Below are positions 19,301 to 28,069 of a stretch of DNA of 46,115 nucleotides, one piece after another. The stretch is from Clostridia bacterium. GTDB taxonomy: Bacteria > Bacillota > Clostridia > Christensenellales > UBA3700. The notes beneath the pieces are model-generated. The model ran no database searches and was not told the DNA's origin. It was given only the letters and a program-made list of their open reading frames with translations. Position 1 is the stretch's first letter, and every line of letters starts with the position of its first letter. The stretch spans positions 1 to 46,115 of the forward strand of contig JAEEWC010000051.1 of the NCBI GenBank assembly GCA_016287155.1, read 5' to 3'. The translations under genes and the position numbers were made by a program.

Positions 19301-21936
19301 TTGGTTGTAGCCGAATTCCAACTTATAGATAAATTCTTTTTAGTAATCGTCCAATCTTGAGATAGTTGAATTCCATCCTTAAATGTATAATCAGAATTGT
19401 TAATACCTGTAATACTTGTAGTATATGTGCCTACATTTTTTTGTCTATTATTATCGTAAATAAACGCTAGACTTGTGTCAGTAGGCGCACCGCCAACTAC
19501 AGATGGGGTGATACTGTGTTCCACAGCATCATACTCATAAGTTATTGTTTTCCAATCCACATCTATTGGCTTTTGATTAATTAACAGCGTTGATGGCAAT
19601 GTAATTGTTGTGTAATTATCAGCCTCAACCCCTACTTTTGAAAATACAAATTCAACATTATATAATCCTGCATGATAAGGCGATTGCGAAACAAATACAT
19701 TATTATGATTTACGTCATACTTTGATACAACTTTAATATCTGCTGGCAAAGTATGCGGATACGAATACAATACATTCGATCCATTATAAGTAACTACTCT
19801 TTGTGGCAATTCTTCTGTCATAGAATCAAACGTTAATGCTTTTTTATTAATTGTTATTGCATAGTTTTTGCTTGCAATCGCGCGCTCTCCTGTTGGAGCT
19901 GTCACGATTACTTTCAACAAATAATTACCAGATTGATTGTAATTTCTAAATGTATGATTAAATGTATAACTACTTGCATTATTAACAGTATGAGTATCAA
20001 CTATTGCAGAATATCCGCTATCATTAATTTTCTCTAAATTATATTGCAAAGAAACTCCAGTTTCTTTACAAGCATGAGAAGCAGTAGATTTAAATAATAT
20101 TGATTGACTCTCATCAAATGTAAATGTCAATCCACTTCCAGGATAAACTTGACTTCCAACTTGAGTAGTGCTCTCGTTTATTGTTGGCGCAGTTAAATTC
20201 CACTTTGGAGTTAATACTATTGTTTTTTCGCTTACATTTAATAAATCTGACGTTTTTTCAACAGCAGTGTCGCCGTAATACCAAGTTAAATTATCAAATC
20301 CAGCACGAGTAATATTTCCTCCAAATTTTTTTAACTTTGGAAAATATACAACTTCCCCGTCATTTGCTACATTAACGAAATCAATACTTGTAACTTTTTC
20401 GTTATATGGGAAATAATTACCCCAATCTAACTCAACAGTTTTAACTTCACTCCAATTTGCATACAATACAGTATCTCTTGCGAATGCAACAGTATTATTC
20501 CTTGTCAAAACTGTTTCCATTGTATATTCGCTGTCGCGATACCAACCTCTAAATACGCTACCAGGATTTGAAGTAAAGCCATCCCTTGCAAATTTATCAT
20601 TATTGTATATAATTGTGTCTTCGATGAATGAAGTTGCTTCTACGCCTAAATTTTTAAGCATTGACAAATTAACATATGCTTTATCTTTTGGAAGGATTAA
20701 ACTATCCAAATGAATATTACTATTTGTTTCGAAATCAATAATGATATTGTCTTTTTGATCTTCAACATTAAGTTGTGCTCTATTATCATAAGATATATGT
20801 CTATACTCATTGTACAAATTCAATGGTATGCTTACTTCAATATTATTGTACTGTTGATAATCTACCTTAATCGCAGTTTCTTCGCTTTCTAATATAAGTT
20901 TCTTTAATGATGGTGCTTTTATTGATTCCATGCTGAAGTCTTTATCAGAATAATAGTCAATGGTTTTTATTTTCTCACCGCTAATAGCATCTTTCCCTAT
21001 TGTTTCTACAGAGCTTGGGATAATTAAGGAATCAATATTGTTTAATGAAATAGCGTTCTTCTCAATAACTTTTACATTACTGTTTAAATTGCCGTTTTCA
21101 TCATATTCACCGATTTGCACGCTAGTAATGTTGCCACTATCATTAAGAGCATTGCTTAAAATACCTACGACTGGCTTATTGTTGTATGTTAAAGGAATTA
21201 CAATAGAATCATTAACGCCATAATATACCTTAGATACATAATAGCCATCTTCATATCCTTCGACATTCTCATAATATTCATAGCCTAGCAATCTATCTTG
21301 AGCAAAGATATAGTCGATTTGTGGAGGCAATTTAGATATACCTAAACTTACTCCTTCAATTGTACAAATAATCGCACAAACTATAATATATAGAATTGCT
21401 TTTCTTCTTTCTCTTCTATCTAGGCTGTTTTGCAATGACTTTTTGTCTTCTTCTGAGAAAGAATATTTATAATCAAAATTGCCAACCAATGGTAAACGTG
21501 TAGTCTTATCAACAAATAAACTAACCTTTCTTGAAATGAACAATAGGAAGAATATTGCAACAGCTTGCATGCCGCATAACAACAACAAGTCTGTTCTAAA
21601 TGCGTCAAAGGCAACACAACCTATAATAAATTGCAAAATTATTACTAGTTCCCACGCACCCGCAAAAATATATTCGGACATGATAAGTACTTTATTGTAA
21701 ATTCCTTTTCCGACAAAAACATACTTTAAAATTAACACGGCAATTTGTGCAATATTAATAAAAATTGAGAACCAATAAAAGACTTTTAGTGAAGTAGGAT
21801 TTCCTCTTTTATTCCCTAACGCAACTATAACAATAGAAATTGCCAAAATAAAGCAATAGCTAACAAGGGAACCTATAAAGTTCCATAATCTAGCCTTGTA
21901 TTGTTTATCCGGTACTACATTATACTTTGCGTCCAT
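13315..21936 (-). CDS. Giant multi-pass membrane protein with about 23 external MBG-like repeats
   Basis: The 2873-aa product begins with five membrane helices (about 20-40, 51-72, 86-110, 114-134, 180-200). Charged loops place the N-terminus and the DRRERRK loop inside and everything after residue 203 outside. Next come a short LRR_5-like stretch (250-350), two Listeria-Bacteroides/InlB-type modules (about 400-570, with RGWY and LYANW), and from about residue 700 to the end some 23 MBG/YDG-type beta-sandwich repeats with hallmarks TYNG or TYDG, AGxYT and NYxL. There is no sortase motif, cell-wall domain or C-terminal helix, so the five N-terminal helices are the only anchor. Known MBG proteins are surface or adhesin-like. 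It starts eight bases after the zinc-finger gene. Its membrane part may be a sensor or scaffold; that is inference. Confidence 0.85.
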   Translation of the reverse strand: MDAKYNVVPDKQYKARLWNFIGSLVSYCFILAISIVIVALGNKRGNPTSLKVFYWFSIFINIAQIAVLILKYVFVGKGIYNKVLIMSEYIFAGAWELVIILQFIIGCVAFDAFRTDLLLLCGMQAVAIFFLLFISRKVSLFVDKTTRLPLVGNFDYKYSFSEEDKKSLQNSLDRRERRKAILYIIVCAIICTIEGVSLGISKLPPQIDYIFAQDRLLGYEYYENVEGYEDGYYVSKVYYGVNDSIVIPLTYNNKPVVGILSNALNDSGNITSVQIGEYDENGNLNSNVKVIEKNAISLNNIDSLIIPSSVETIGKDAISGEKIKTIDYYSDKDFSMESIKAPSLKKLILESEETAIKVDYQQYNNIEVSIPLNLYNEYRHISYDNRAQLNVEDQKDNIIIDFETNSNIHLDSLILPKDKAYVNLSMLKNLGVEATSFIEDTIIYNNDKFARDGFTSNPGSVFRGWYRDSEYTMETVLTRNNTVAFARDTVLYANWSEVKTVELDWGNYFPYNEKVTSIDFVNVANDGEVVYFPKLKKFGGNITRAGFDNLTWYYGDTAVEKTSDLLNVSEKTIVLTPKWNLTAPTINESTTQVGSQVYPGSGLTFTFDESQSILFKSTASHACKETGVSLQYNLEKINDSGYSAIVDTHTVNNASSYTFNHTFRNYNQSGNYLLKVIVTAPTGERAIASKNYAITINKKALTFDSMTEELPQRVVTYNGSNVLYSYPHTLPADIKVVSKYDVNHNNVFVSQSPYHAGLYNVEFVFSKVGVEADNYTTITLPSTLLINQKPIDVDWKTITYEYDAVEHSITPSVVGGAPTDTSLAFIYDNNRQKNVGTYTTSITGINNSDYTFKDGIQLSQDWTITKKNLSISWNSATTKTFNGETQIYDFTISGLARTDVQNANNSLQLNTSSLVFTTEQKPNDGALKVKVEAKNVGDYNIQILGFNDNNYEASTILLTSRVVKINPAVINAQWSNKTLTYNGASQAMELALTGFFNDDAKQYTRNNIMQKMTYVSDGSIGLIDNNDRKVTIGFSSIDAGEYTTTINSIVSNYNNYVLNSENMTSTLKINKASYTVEWGTKEFTYNGLEQALQLTISNVYQRDINNITTFAGSYPKCTSTTINNSTNGRVISFKGISADSYNVSINSIGNEQFRNNYEDKECSTTFNIKPRLLKLEWHLSDTDDNLVYNGFNHSVVASVTNRCGNDEIPLAYNNETAIDVGYYTATISTTNTNYKVDDTCNYNWEITKKSITVSKYNGPATIYDGKYHEFGFRYDGFVNTPLRDDLNSVDNSFFTYNCTPASKVTMVNGVVIDNGCIVVKFKAIDATTYTIAQGKNTFSNYTIQNLTYSFAINQKTITNSWVNGDTLEAYTDNDFVYDKNYHSVKPVFTGLCVREDSGEKDSLTPTISNMANYRLNAAGTYIATITNLNNSNYAINDSTKMFNWVINKRVVGVTWSNNTFTYDGSNKNDTASFSNVCSGDSVSGSYAVYKNGMVVDTYREAGNYSIRLVSLSNSNYCLPEDNLTKAYTINKRVLTFALARASSSDYVYSGDDIDCIKLTVSGFADSTYARNFRIGDLSISKPQGGTFEYRTYDTNRSIFYLYARNAGTYSLIVNSVTNSNYDFDGTSLANSHLEVEIYPKVLAWTWPATNYTYDGTIHSFEINYANIGADAVNVNYSCSGSAYIDGSTISSPKAKNAGVYTISVESIADNSNYTLVGTTSALSKVFTINRAEIYLEKESSNDTVTYNGEYLTGLSLKVKGYLPADSNLFTTLPIIYTNTGASSQDTYTNYTINNKAVDAGTYEVEILGLKDSFNSSNYELATSYVNKMYTYYVYRTKISLDWGTIDYTYNGEEQTREAVITSKIYTNALTNSKDTVVLSYTNNKQTNAGTYSVTASLSHKNYELNANTSTSWTINEKQLITYWDCGSSLVYNGALRTANLSISGLLEKDATLIDSSTFVTNVAPSDMSSHNSGTERIVTLSYSKKDVGSYSFKINSENLSNYRIADVEHRITILQKTLSITWDTNRSFVYSGESKTLNYTVDGICEGDVLTPSISENSATVVGQYTARLSLPSNCNYALPSNYQCNWSIVAKELSAEWVDENTTNYTYTGYDIEKKLVIRGFVQGQEDNVVNSFFRFNNNATITIDRSSAAGSVIIIFKNKDCHSYDYICYGLGDVALASNYYLPRYETSISIDKRAIEVEIGNASFNYNGAEQSFDVTIKNLSAADLNGTTKDSMFSVMRKTDSSANYSSKIVNGNLVYTIAKTNVDKETIQILPINTVQLNYACPSISTNFEISAIELTNYWIISEDVKVFDFDNQYHEISLMISGFVGADADNVEISQFALGYGTISEIRKHSNYVELVFKAKDVQSSYYPCEVNSFSNTNYSYTSSGVKRIYIRPKSLTINYVGYDEYTFVNSSYDIKFEISGFIAGDDISLSMFSSAFTLAPTQTIIENSTKLCLLFSIKDAGEYTFAISRCLDSDYSLSSYSKTVVIHKQQLSADSVDIVGDNESHEYDGLYHSITYKVDGLNSLGLSAIQNGFNVTGAETVDVALVDGHAEFYCKCKNVADYTISLESNSNLPNYELSAVESNFSITPCVLNTEWQYDEYNEYDGTYKDITLKISGFIDTNDINDISVTSFTANNIFTLEKESNYIMLTFRAKNIGDYNFSVTEISSNKYSINTTTAIGTIYRRMQITYPEIDSVVYDGSTHTVTVQISGFVTKSHFEGVDLTNLRNGIISSGNVLNLQVLKNDSGDNNIIEVQYEAHNVGEYRISLDLYVNPCYHIAFESTFNITPKTITLIRDSLLDSNGLVFDGVVENESIDYTIKYYSEEACENEIIDFDYATAGTYFYTITINSNKYVLAEVDRKGSFVID
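13318..19840 (-). repeat. Tandem MBG-like coding repeats
   Basis: About 23 units of 80-115 codons, each beginning near a YNG, YDG or YSG turn and ending with NYxL and an INK-like linker. Units are divergent at DNA level. The core pattern is visible from residue about 700 to the C-terminus. Confidence 0.75.
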
Positions 21937-21944
21937 TATTCCTA

Positions 21945-23894
21945 CTATTTTATCAGTTTTTCAACTGCTTGTCTTATATATGATTTATAATCTATTTTAG
22001 ATAATTCTGAGGCATGTTCAAGTACTCTAACTACCTTGCCTTCTTCAATGTTTTCTTTAGATCTATAATAGATAACATTATCTTCAGCTCTACGCCAAAT
22101 TTTCAAAACTTTATTATTTGTAGTTGCAACATTACAACAGTTGCAAATATATTCATCTTCACTACCTGGGACCTTTATTGCATATGACTTATCTGAGTCA
22201 AAGAAATAATCTCCTCCGCAAGATTTACAAGTCTTTATATTTGAAGCTAATGTAATCTTTATATAATCAGCTGGGACATTTACAATTGCCCCTAATTCTT
22301 CTTTAAAACTCTCTAAGCAACCATATTCAACATAATCTTCTTTGAAATCATCATACTTTCCACTTGCATCTTCTAGCACGCCAAAGATAAAGTTGAATAA
22401 TTTATTCTCATCTCTATCGCCTTTACCATTTATTAACTTATCTCTATTTTTTCTATCCAAATTGTTTACTAGATATTTATATGAATACTTTGCAAAATCT
22501 GCATCAGTCGCAATTTCTTCTCCGGTTAAGCAATTAATAAATGAATACCTCTTTGTATCCCCTTTACTTTGAGCGCCAGTTAAGAAGTGTGATATTACTC
22601 TATCTTGTCCATCTGGATACATCTCATCATGAATCCAGCTTAGATATTCTTTACAATCACAATAATTAACAGTATCCTCAACCGTTGTTATGTTTCTTAA
22701 GAAATCTTTTTTTGATTGAGTATCTCTATTTATTTCATAACCTTTATCCAATAGGCCCTTTTGTTGTTTACCATCGCCTTTAATGTAAATGCTCTTCAAA
22801 TGCCATTTTCCACATCTCTTGCATTGCTTCATGCATTCATTACAGCCAATCGGATATAAAAACTTATCTTTGCCAATGTTAATCTTCAATTCCTTGTCTA
22901 TATGCAATTTCATTGGCTCTTTATTATTTTGAGCATTCGCCTTTGAGTCATTCTTACAAATTGGACAAGTAAATGAATTCTGAATACTTTCTTCTTCCTT
23001 TGCAAAGAATGGAGAATAATAAGTGATATATTCAGCATCCAAAAATTCTGACTCGTCAGCTCTTGGATTCTTTTTCTTAAACTCAACTTTAATTGGAGTC
23101 TTTAAATACTTAATACAATAAACAGCTTGAACTGTAATACGTTCAATATTTGAATCTTTTAAATAATATGCCTCTAGCGCATCTTCTAGATTCTTTTTAA
23201 AGTTTGGATCATATTCTTCTGTTTCTTCTTCAAGAGGAACTTTTCTATTATCAGCATTCTTTAATTTTTCTTGGAACTTCTTTTCATCAACGCTATCAAC
23301 TACATTATATTTATATTCGTTTTCGCCAATGTAAGTAGCATATACTAAGATATTCTTTGGCTCATCGTTTTCGTTAATAGATCTAAAGATACAGCTACAT
23401 CTATATACATAGTCTGCGGCAGCTGATTCTCCAGATATAATACTTACTTTAATTGAACCAATCTCTGGATCATTTTTATCTATAATGCTATCTGATATTG
23501 CTGATTCAATAGAATCTCTTGTATCATCGGCGATATTATCTAATTGAAGGTTTACTTCTTGCTTAAAGAAAGCAACTTCAGAATAGGCTTCCTCAAGTAG
23601 AACCTTTTTGTTACGTTCATTATCGATAATATCCCAACCATCAGAATCCTTTGCGCTATTAATACTATTGTAGAAGAAATAATTATACTTTTGAGCTTCG
23701 CCTTCTACTGGCTTATCGATTGAGTTATTTGTATTTAGGTTAGTATCAACAACTACATATTTTTTATCCTTAATTAATATTGCTGTACTATTTTCTTGTG
23801 GAAGATAATTTGGGATAGCAACCCCAGGACTTCTCTTTTCAGAATTGATAGTCTTTAATAGCTCGGCAATTTCAACTAAACTTGCATTATTCAT
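21945..23894 (-). CDS. Multi-zinc-finger protein coupled to the SNF2 helicase
   Basis: I do not recognise the family of this 649-aa protein. It has an acidic N-terminal half with no evident motif and several CxxC clusters: CPICK near residue 309, a dense CNECMKQCKRCGKWH near 349-363, CDC near 413, CKSCGG near 555 and CNCC near 585. These would build two or more zinc ribbons or treble clefs, suggesting nucleic-acid or protein binding. A longer frame starts at 23933, but GGAGG eight bases before the ATG at 23894 and the ATGAATAA overlap with the helicase stop favour this start. The 8-bp overlap implies translational coupling, so it is probably a partner of the helicase. No membrane segment is present. 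Confidence 0.75.
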   Translation of the reverse strand: MNNASLVEIAELLKTINSEKRSPGVAIPNYLPQENSTAILIKDKKYVVVDTNLNTNNSIDKPVEGEAQKYNYFFYNSINSAKDSDGWDIIDNERNKKVLLEEAYSEVAFFKQEVNLQLDNIADDTRDSIESAISDSIIDKNDPEIGSIKVSIISGESAAADYVYRCSCIFRSINENDEPKNILVYATYIGENEYKYNVVDSVDEKKFQEKLKNADNRKVPLEEETEEYDPNFKKNLEDALEAYYLKDSNIERITVQAVYCIKYLKTPIKVEFKKKNPRADESEFLDAEYITYYSPFFAKEEESIQNSFTCPICKNDSKANAQNNKEPMKLHIDKELKINIGKDKFLYPIGCNECMKQCKRCGKWHLKSIYIKGDGKQQKGLLDKGYEINRDTQSKKDFLRNITTVEDTVNYCDCKEYLSWIHDEMYPDGQDRVISHFLTGAQSKGDTKRYSFINCLTGEEIATDADFAKYSYKYLVNNLDRKNRDKLINGKGDRDENKLFNFIFGVLEDASGKYDDFKEDYVEYGCLESFKEELGAIVNVPADYIKITLASNIKTCKSCGGDYFFDSDKSYAIKVPGSEDEYICNCCNVATTNNKVLKIWRRAEDNVIYYRSKENIEEGKVVRVLEHASELSKIDYKSYIRQAVEKLIK

Positions 23895-26800
23895 TCTCAT
23901 CGCCTCCGCTAATAATCTTACTGAAGTCCTCAACTGTTAATTGTGATACAAACTTTGTCATATTATCTGCGTTGTTTCTAACAACTGAGCAGAAATATTC
24001 AAATAGATCAATAATAGGGGTCAACTTGTCTTTGATATGTTTTGTATATCTATTTAAAATCGGATTTGTAATATCTTGAATCTTACTTATATTAAGATAC
24101 GATTCATTCTCCAACTTTTCCTTTTGGTTAGAAAACGCTTTTTTAGCTTTTTCTAATTCTGCCAATATTGTAGACATTTCGTCTGTGTTATTCTTTTGCT
24201 TACGCTTTGATGTTGTTGTAATTTGCACACCACCATCGTATTTTTCAATTTGCTCTTCTTTGTTATATTCAATTAATGCTTTCAAGAATGATATCATCTT
24301 TGTGTAATATAGATTGATTTGCTTAATAAATACATTGATATCATTTGTAGTGTCTTTTTCTTTAATGTTACTTTGACCAACTTTCTCAGAATATGATTCC
24401 GCTATTTCTCCTAATTCATTAAACAAAACCACATCATCTTTTGTCGATTGTATATTTGCTAATAATTTTTGGACTATTGGCTCGCCTTTCTTTAAAAACG
24501 CAAAATATTTAATTTCATCTTGTTTTTGCGCTTCTGAAATATCAAACAATTCCTTAATGCCATTAAAGTATTCCATCTCTTTAGAATCACTAGCAAAATT
24601 CTCTTTAAAGATTTCGCACTTATCTAATAGTTCTTTACCATAAGCATAGAAGTTAGTAGCATCATAATCATACAAACTCTTGTATACTTTATCTATAGAT
24701 ATCATGATATCTTCAAAAGTAGCAGAATTCTCATGTCTACCAATAGGCATAGATACAATACCTGTTGTATCGCCCTTCCAGCTTGAGAATAATTCCAATT
24801 CAAATGCTAAGAATTCAACAATAAATCCACTTAAATCATTCAATGGTGCGAACGAAATAATCTTTAGATTAGGTTGCTCTACTGCGCTTAATTTAACTCT
24901 ATCGATTCTTCCGATTCTTTGTTCCATTTTTAATGGACAATACTTAATATCAAAGTTAATTAATATATCAGAAGTTTGTAAATCAACGCCTTCTTCGTAT
25001 TTATTAGGTTCGACTACAATAATGCAATTTTTATTATCTGTATTGGCTTTTGATAGGTCTTTAATATCCTTTCCTATAGACCAAGCATCTTGAGGATGAC
25101 GTCTATTATATACGCACAATGGCCAATGCTTAAATCTTGCAAAGTAATCTTTTTCAAAGTCTTTATCTTCTTTGAATTTTGTTGCTTTAAGAGTATTGTT
25201 ATCAAATAGTGGCCCTAGGGTTTCTTTATAATTCTTTAGCCATAAATCGTAATCGCTTTCAATTCTTAGCCAATCTAAAATAGCATCATAATTATCTATC
25301 TCTTCATTCTTTTCAGAGAACAATAATACCTTGCCTTTTATCTTGTTATCTTCTGTTACCTTTTCATCTGTTATTAGTTGTAATAACATATGTAGTTTGA
25401 AGTTTGTATAAGAAATCTCGCCAACAGATTTAGAATAAAACTCTTCTCTCTCTCCAGATAATTGATCGTTAATCCAATTGTAGATTTCATAAGCGTGTTG
25501 CTTTGGAATGAATGCTGATCTAATTGCTTTTAAATTCTTTTCATGTTCAACTCTAGCTGCTTCAATTGATGTTGTATCATCTTGGCTAAGGTTATCCATA
25601 TTATTATCATATTCATCATTTTCTCTTTTAATCTCTTCGATTAATGGATTCTCAACCATCTTATTAAACAATGAATAAGTGTCATCTTTTTCTACTTCAA
25701 TTTCTTCTCTTACATCTTCAACGAATTGGTCAAATACTTCTTTTTGTGTAACGTGATCACTAAACAGGCTAGCCTCTTTTACGTCAAGGTGATGTTGCTT
25801 ATGTTTATTAATTCTATCCATAAGCATATTGCCAACAACAATATCAAAAATCTTATCGTTTCTCTTTATGAAATAAACAATACCATTTCGCTTACTCCAT
25901 AAAGGAAGATTTTGATAACTAGACACTTTATTACCTAAAGACTTACTGATGTAACTTGTGTGCTTATCATCTAAGCAATATGTTTGGTGCCTTGTTGATC
26001 TAATACCCATGCCTTGATACATCTTCTTCCATGTAACAACACCTTCTGGGTCTTTTACTAATTCACCAATAGATTTAATAATCTTTTCTTTACCATTCTT
26101 GTCGACTTTTTTATATTTATCTTCAAACTCATCTCTTGATTTATTGAAGCATACTTCATCGAACAATTCTTCATTAAAGAATCTTTCTTCTCTAATAAAA
26201 TTAATTGCCGCTTCATAAATTGCTTCTAGTTTTACTTGATTATAATCATTCTTCTTCATATAAGAGATGAAATCTTTATGATTTGCGAATTTCTCTTTGA
26301 ACAAGAATACATATTTTATAATGATGTCTTCATATGTATAGAAATTCAATGCATACTTTCTATAATCCGGTTTTCCTTCTCTAATGATTATATCTACTAA
26401 TTCTGAAATCATTGAATCATCTAAGTTATATAATGCCTTTCTTATCAAAGCATATGAATCTTTACTTTCTGTTAATAACTTCAAAAGATAGAAGTCAATC
26501 ATATCAGACTTAATTGGAGTAGCTGTCATAAAGATTTTTCTATAAGCTCTATTAGCTAAAGCGCTTACCTTTGGATACATACTATCTTTGTTTATAAAAT
26601 AGTAATCATCGAATAATGGGAATACGAAATAATCATTAAACACAGCCATATCAAAAGGCAATTTAACTTTGTCCGAGAATTCATTTCCTGCTAATGTTCT
26701 ATTATTCTCATTTCTTGTAATTGTCTTTGGCATTGGAAGCTTATAGCTTACATTAATATAATCATGTGCTTCATCTATAATTAGAGTTTCATATGACATA

Positions 26801-28056
26801 TCAATCAAGAAATCTATAACGCAATACCCTTTGTATTCAACATTTTCGATAGGATTCTTAGATAACACATCTCTATATTCAACACTAATTCTATGCTTTA
26901 AAAGAGGATATTTTGGATCATCTTTTTCAGTTACAACCTTACTTACAATTAATACAGCAAATAATCTCTTAACTTCACGTGCAATTCTTTTAAATATTGC
27001 ATTAATACTACTTTCATGAAGTGCCTTTTTTAGAGCCCCAATATTCTCTAGTAAATATATACCTCTTTTTCTCTTGATATAATCAAACTGTGTATAAATG
27101 CTATTCTTTAAAACATCGGCGTTAAACAGTGCATTAAATACACGCTCTGCATATTTGTCTTCATTGTCTTTAAATTTAATAATATCTAATGCTCTATCTA
27201 CGATGTAGTAATACTCCCCATCTTCATCAAAAAAATAATCATTGATACTTATACCATCTTCTAAGTCTAATTCTTTATGTATTGCTTTTACTGTCTCCAC
27301 AATAACTGGTCTTACTACTTCCATTAATATTTGATACTTTAAAGCATTATTGTTTGTGAATTTAAACTTATATGGGCTTGCCAATTCATGAATTTTCTCA
27401 ATCAATGTACTTTTATATTCTTTTAGGATACTGCTAATTACTTTTACAGATTTTGAAGTTACAGTATCATCAAGCGTTGGAATATCATCTTTTGACTTTC
27501 TACAAGAATCAAATGCTGAATAAAAAACTGCATATAAGTCATCCAAACTCTTAATTGCAAAAACTCTTGGCATTGTTTCTGGCATAGCTTGAACATTCTT
27601 CTTGCCCTTATCAATAGCAAATCTTTCATAGAAATTTCTAATACCGAATTTTCTAGCAAGTTCCTTCTGCCATTTCTCTGCCATATTTTCATTTGGAACT
27701 AAAATTAATAATGAATTTAATTCTTTCCTATAAGCAAGTTCGCTTATAATCATTCCAGCTTCGATAGTCTTTCCCATTCCTACTTGGTCTGACAAAATAC
27801 CACATTTACTGAAACGATATATGAAATCTTTTACGGCTTTGTTTTGGTATGAAAAAGCACTAGAGCCGGCTTCTCTCCATTCTCCAGAAATACCAAGGGA
27901 GATATAGTCTTCACTTTCAAGTTTTGCCTTTGGCTCTTCCTCTCCAGCTTTAATGACTTTATCTATTAACGCCCTTTTATTATCGCTTAGTTTTGAATTA
28001 TTGCTTCGAATAGATTTAATACTACTTTCGATGCTGTCATTCAAGATTATTTCCAT
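23887..28056 (-). CDS. SNF2/RapA-like superfamily 2 helicase or translocase
   Basis: The 1389-aa protein is a SNF2-family ATP-dependent DNA translocase. A Q-motif-like YQ is at 70-71, Walker A SDQVGMGKT at 89-97, DEAH at 428-431, motif III MTATPIKSD near 510, motif V EEGVDLQTSDI near 1020 and motif VI QRIGRIDR near 1045. Two features are unusual: about 330 residues of extra helical sequence between motifs I and II, and more than 400 between motif III and the second RecA lobe. The last 300 residues are coiled-coil-rich. Long helicases of this type occur in phage-defence systems such as DISARM, but also as RNA-polymerase recycling factors (RapA). It starts 13 bases after the TIR gene and overlaps the zinc-finger gene by eight bases. 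No nuclease domain was recognised. Confidence 0.88.
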   Translation of the reverse strand: MEIILNDSIESSIKSIRSNNSKLSDNKRALIDKVIKAGEEEPKAKLESEDYISLGISGEWREAGSSAFSYQNKAVKDFIYRFSKCGILSDQVGMGKTIEAGMIISELAYRKELNSLLILVPNENMAEKWQKELARKFGIRNFYERFAIDKGKKNVQAMPETMPRVFAIKSLDDLYAVFYSAFDSCRKSKDDIPTLDDTVTSKSVKVISSILKEYKSTLIEKIHELASPYKFKFTNNNALKYQILMEVVRPVIVETVKAIHKELDLEDGISINDYFFDEDGEYYYIVDRALDIIKFKDNEDKYAERVFNALFNADVLKNSIYTQFDYIKRKRGIYLLENIGALKKALHESSINAIFKRIAREVKRLFAVLIVSKVVTEKDDPKYPLLKHRISVEYRDVLSKNPIENVEYKGYCVIDFLIDMSYETLIIDEAHDYINVSYKLPMPKTITRNENNRTLAGNEFSDKVKLPFDMAVFNDYFVFPLFDDYYFINKDSMYPKVSALANRAYRKIFMTATPIKSDMIDFYLLKLLTESKDSYALIRKALYNLDDSMISELVDIIIREGKPDYRKYALNFYTYEDIIIKYVFLFKEKFANHKDFISYMKKNDYNQVKLEAIYEAAINFIREERFFNEELFDEVCFNKSRDEFEDKYKKVDKNGKEKIIKSIGELVKDPEGVVTWKKMYQGMGIRSTRHQTYCLDDKHTSYISKSLGNKVSSYQNLPLWSKRNGIVYFIKRNDKIFDIVVGNMLMDRINKHKQHHLDVKEASLFSDHVTQKEVFDQFVEDVREEIEVEKDDTYSLFNKMVENPLIEEIKRENDEYDNNMDNLSQDDTTSIEAARVEHEKNLKAIRSAFIPKQHAYEIYNWINDQLSGEREEFYSKSVGEISYTNFKLHMLLQLITDEKVTEDNKIKGKVLLFSEKNEEIDNYDAILDWLRIESDYDLWLKNYKETLGPLFDNNTLKATKFKEDKDFEKDYFARFKHWPLCVYNRRHPQDAWSIGKDIKDLSKANTDNKNCIIVVEPNKYEEGVDLQTSDILINFDIKYCPLKMEQRIGRIDRVKLSAVEQPNLKIISFAPLNDLSGFIVEFLAFELELFSSWKGDTTGIVSMPIGRHENSATFEDIMISIDKVYKSLYDYDATNFYAYGKELLDKCEIFKENFASDSKEMEYFNGIKELFDISEAQKQDEIKYFAFLKKGEPIVQKLLANIQSTKDDVVLFNELGEIAESYSEKVGQSNIKEKDTTNDINVFIKQINLYYTKMISFLKALIEYNKEEQIEKYDGGVQITTTSKRKQKNNTDEMSTILAELEKAKKAFSNQKEKLENESYLNISKIQDITNPILNRYTKHIKDKLTPIIDLFEYFCSVVRNNADNMTKFVSQLTVEDFSKIISGGDENE

Positions 28057-28069
28057 ACCTTATATATCC

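Noticed and set aside
13315-21936. Sortase-anchored adhesin interpretation
   Set aside because: No LPxTG-type motif, C-terminal helix or basic tail is present; the protein ends within an MBG repeat.
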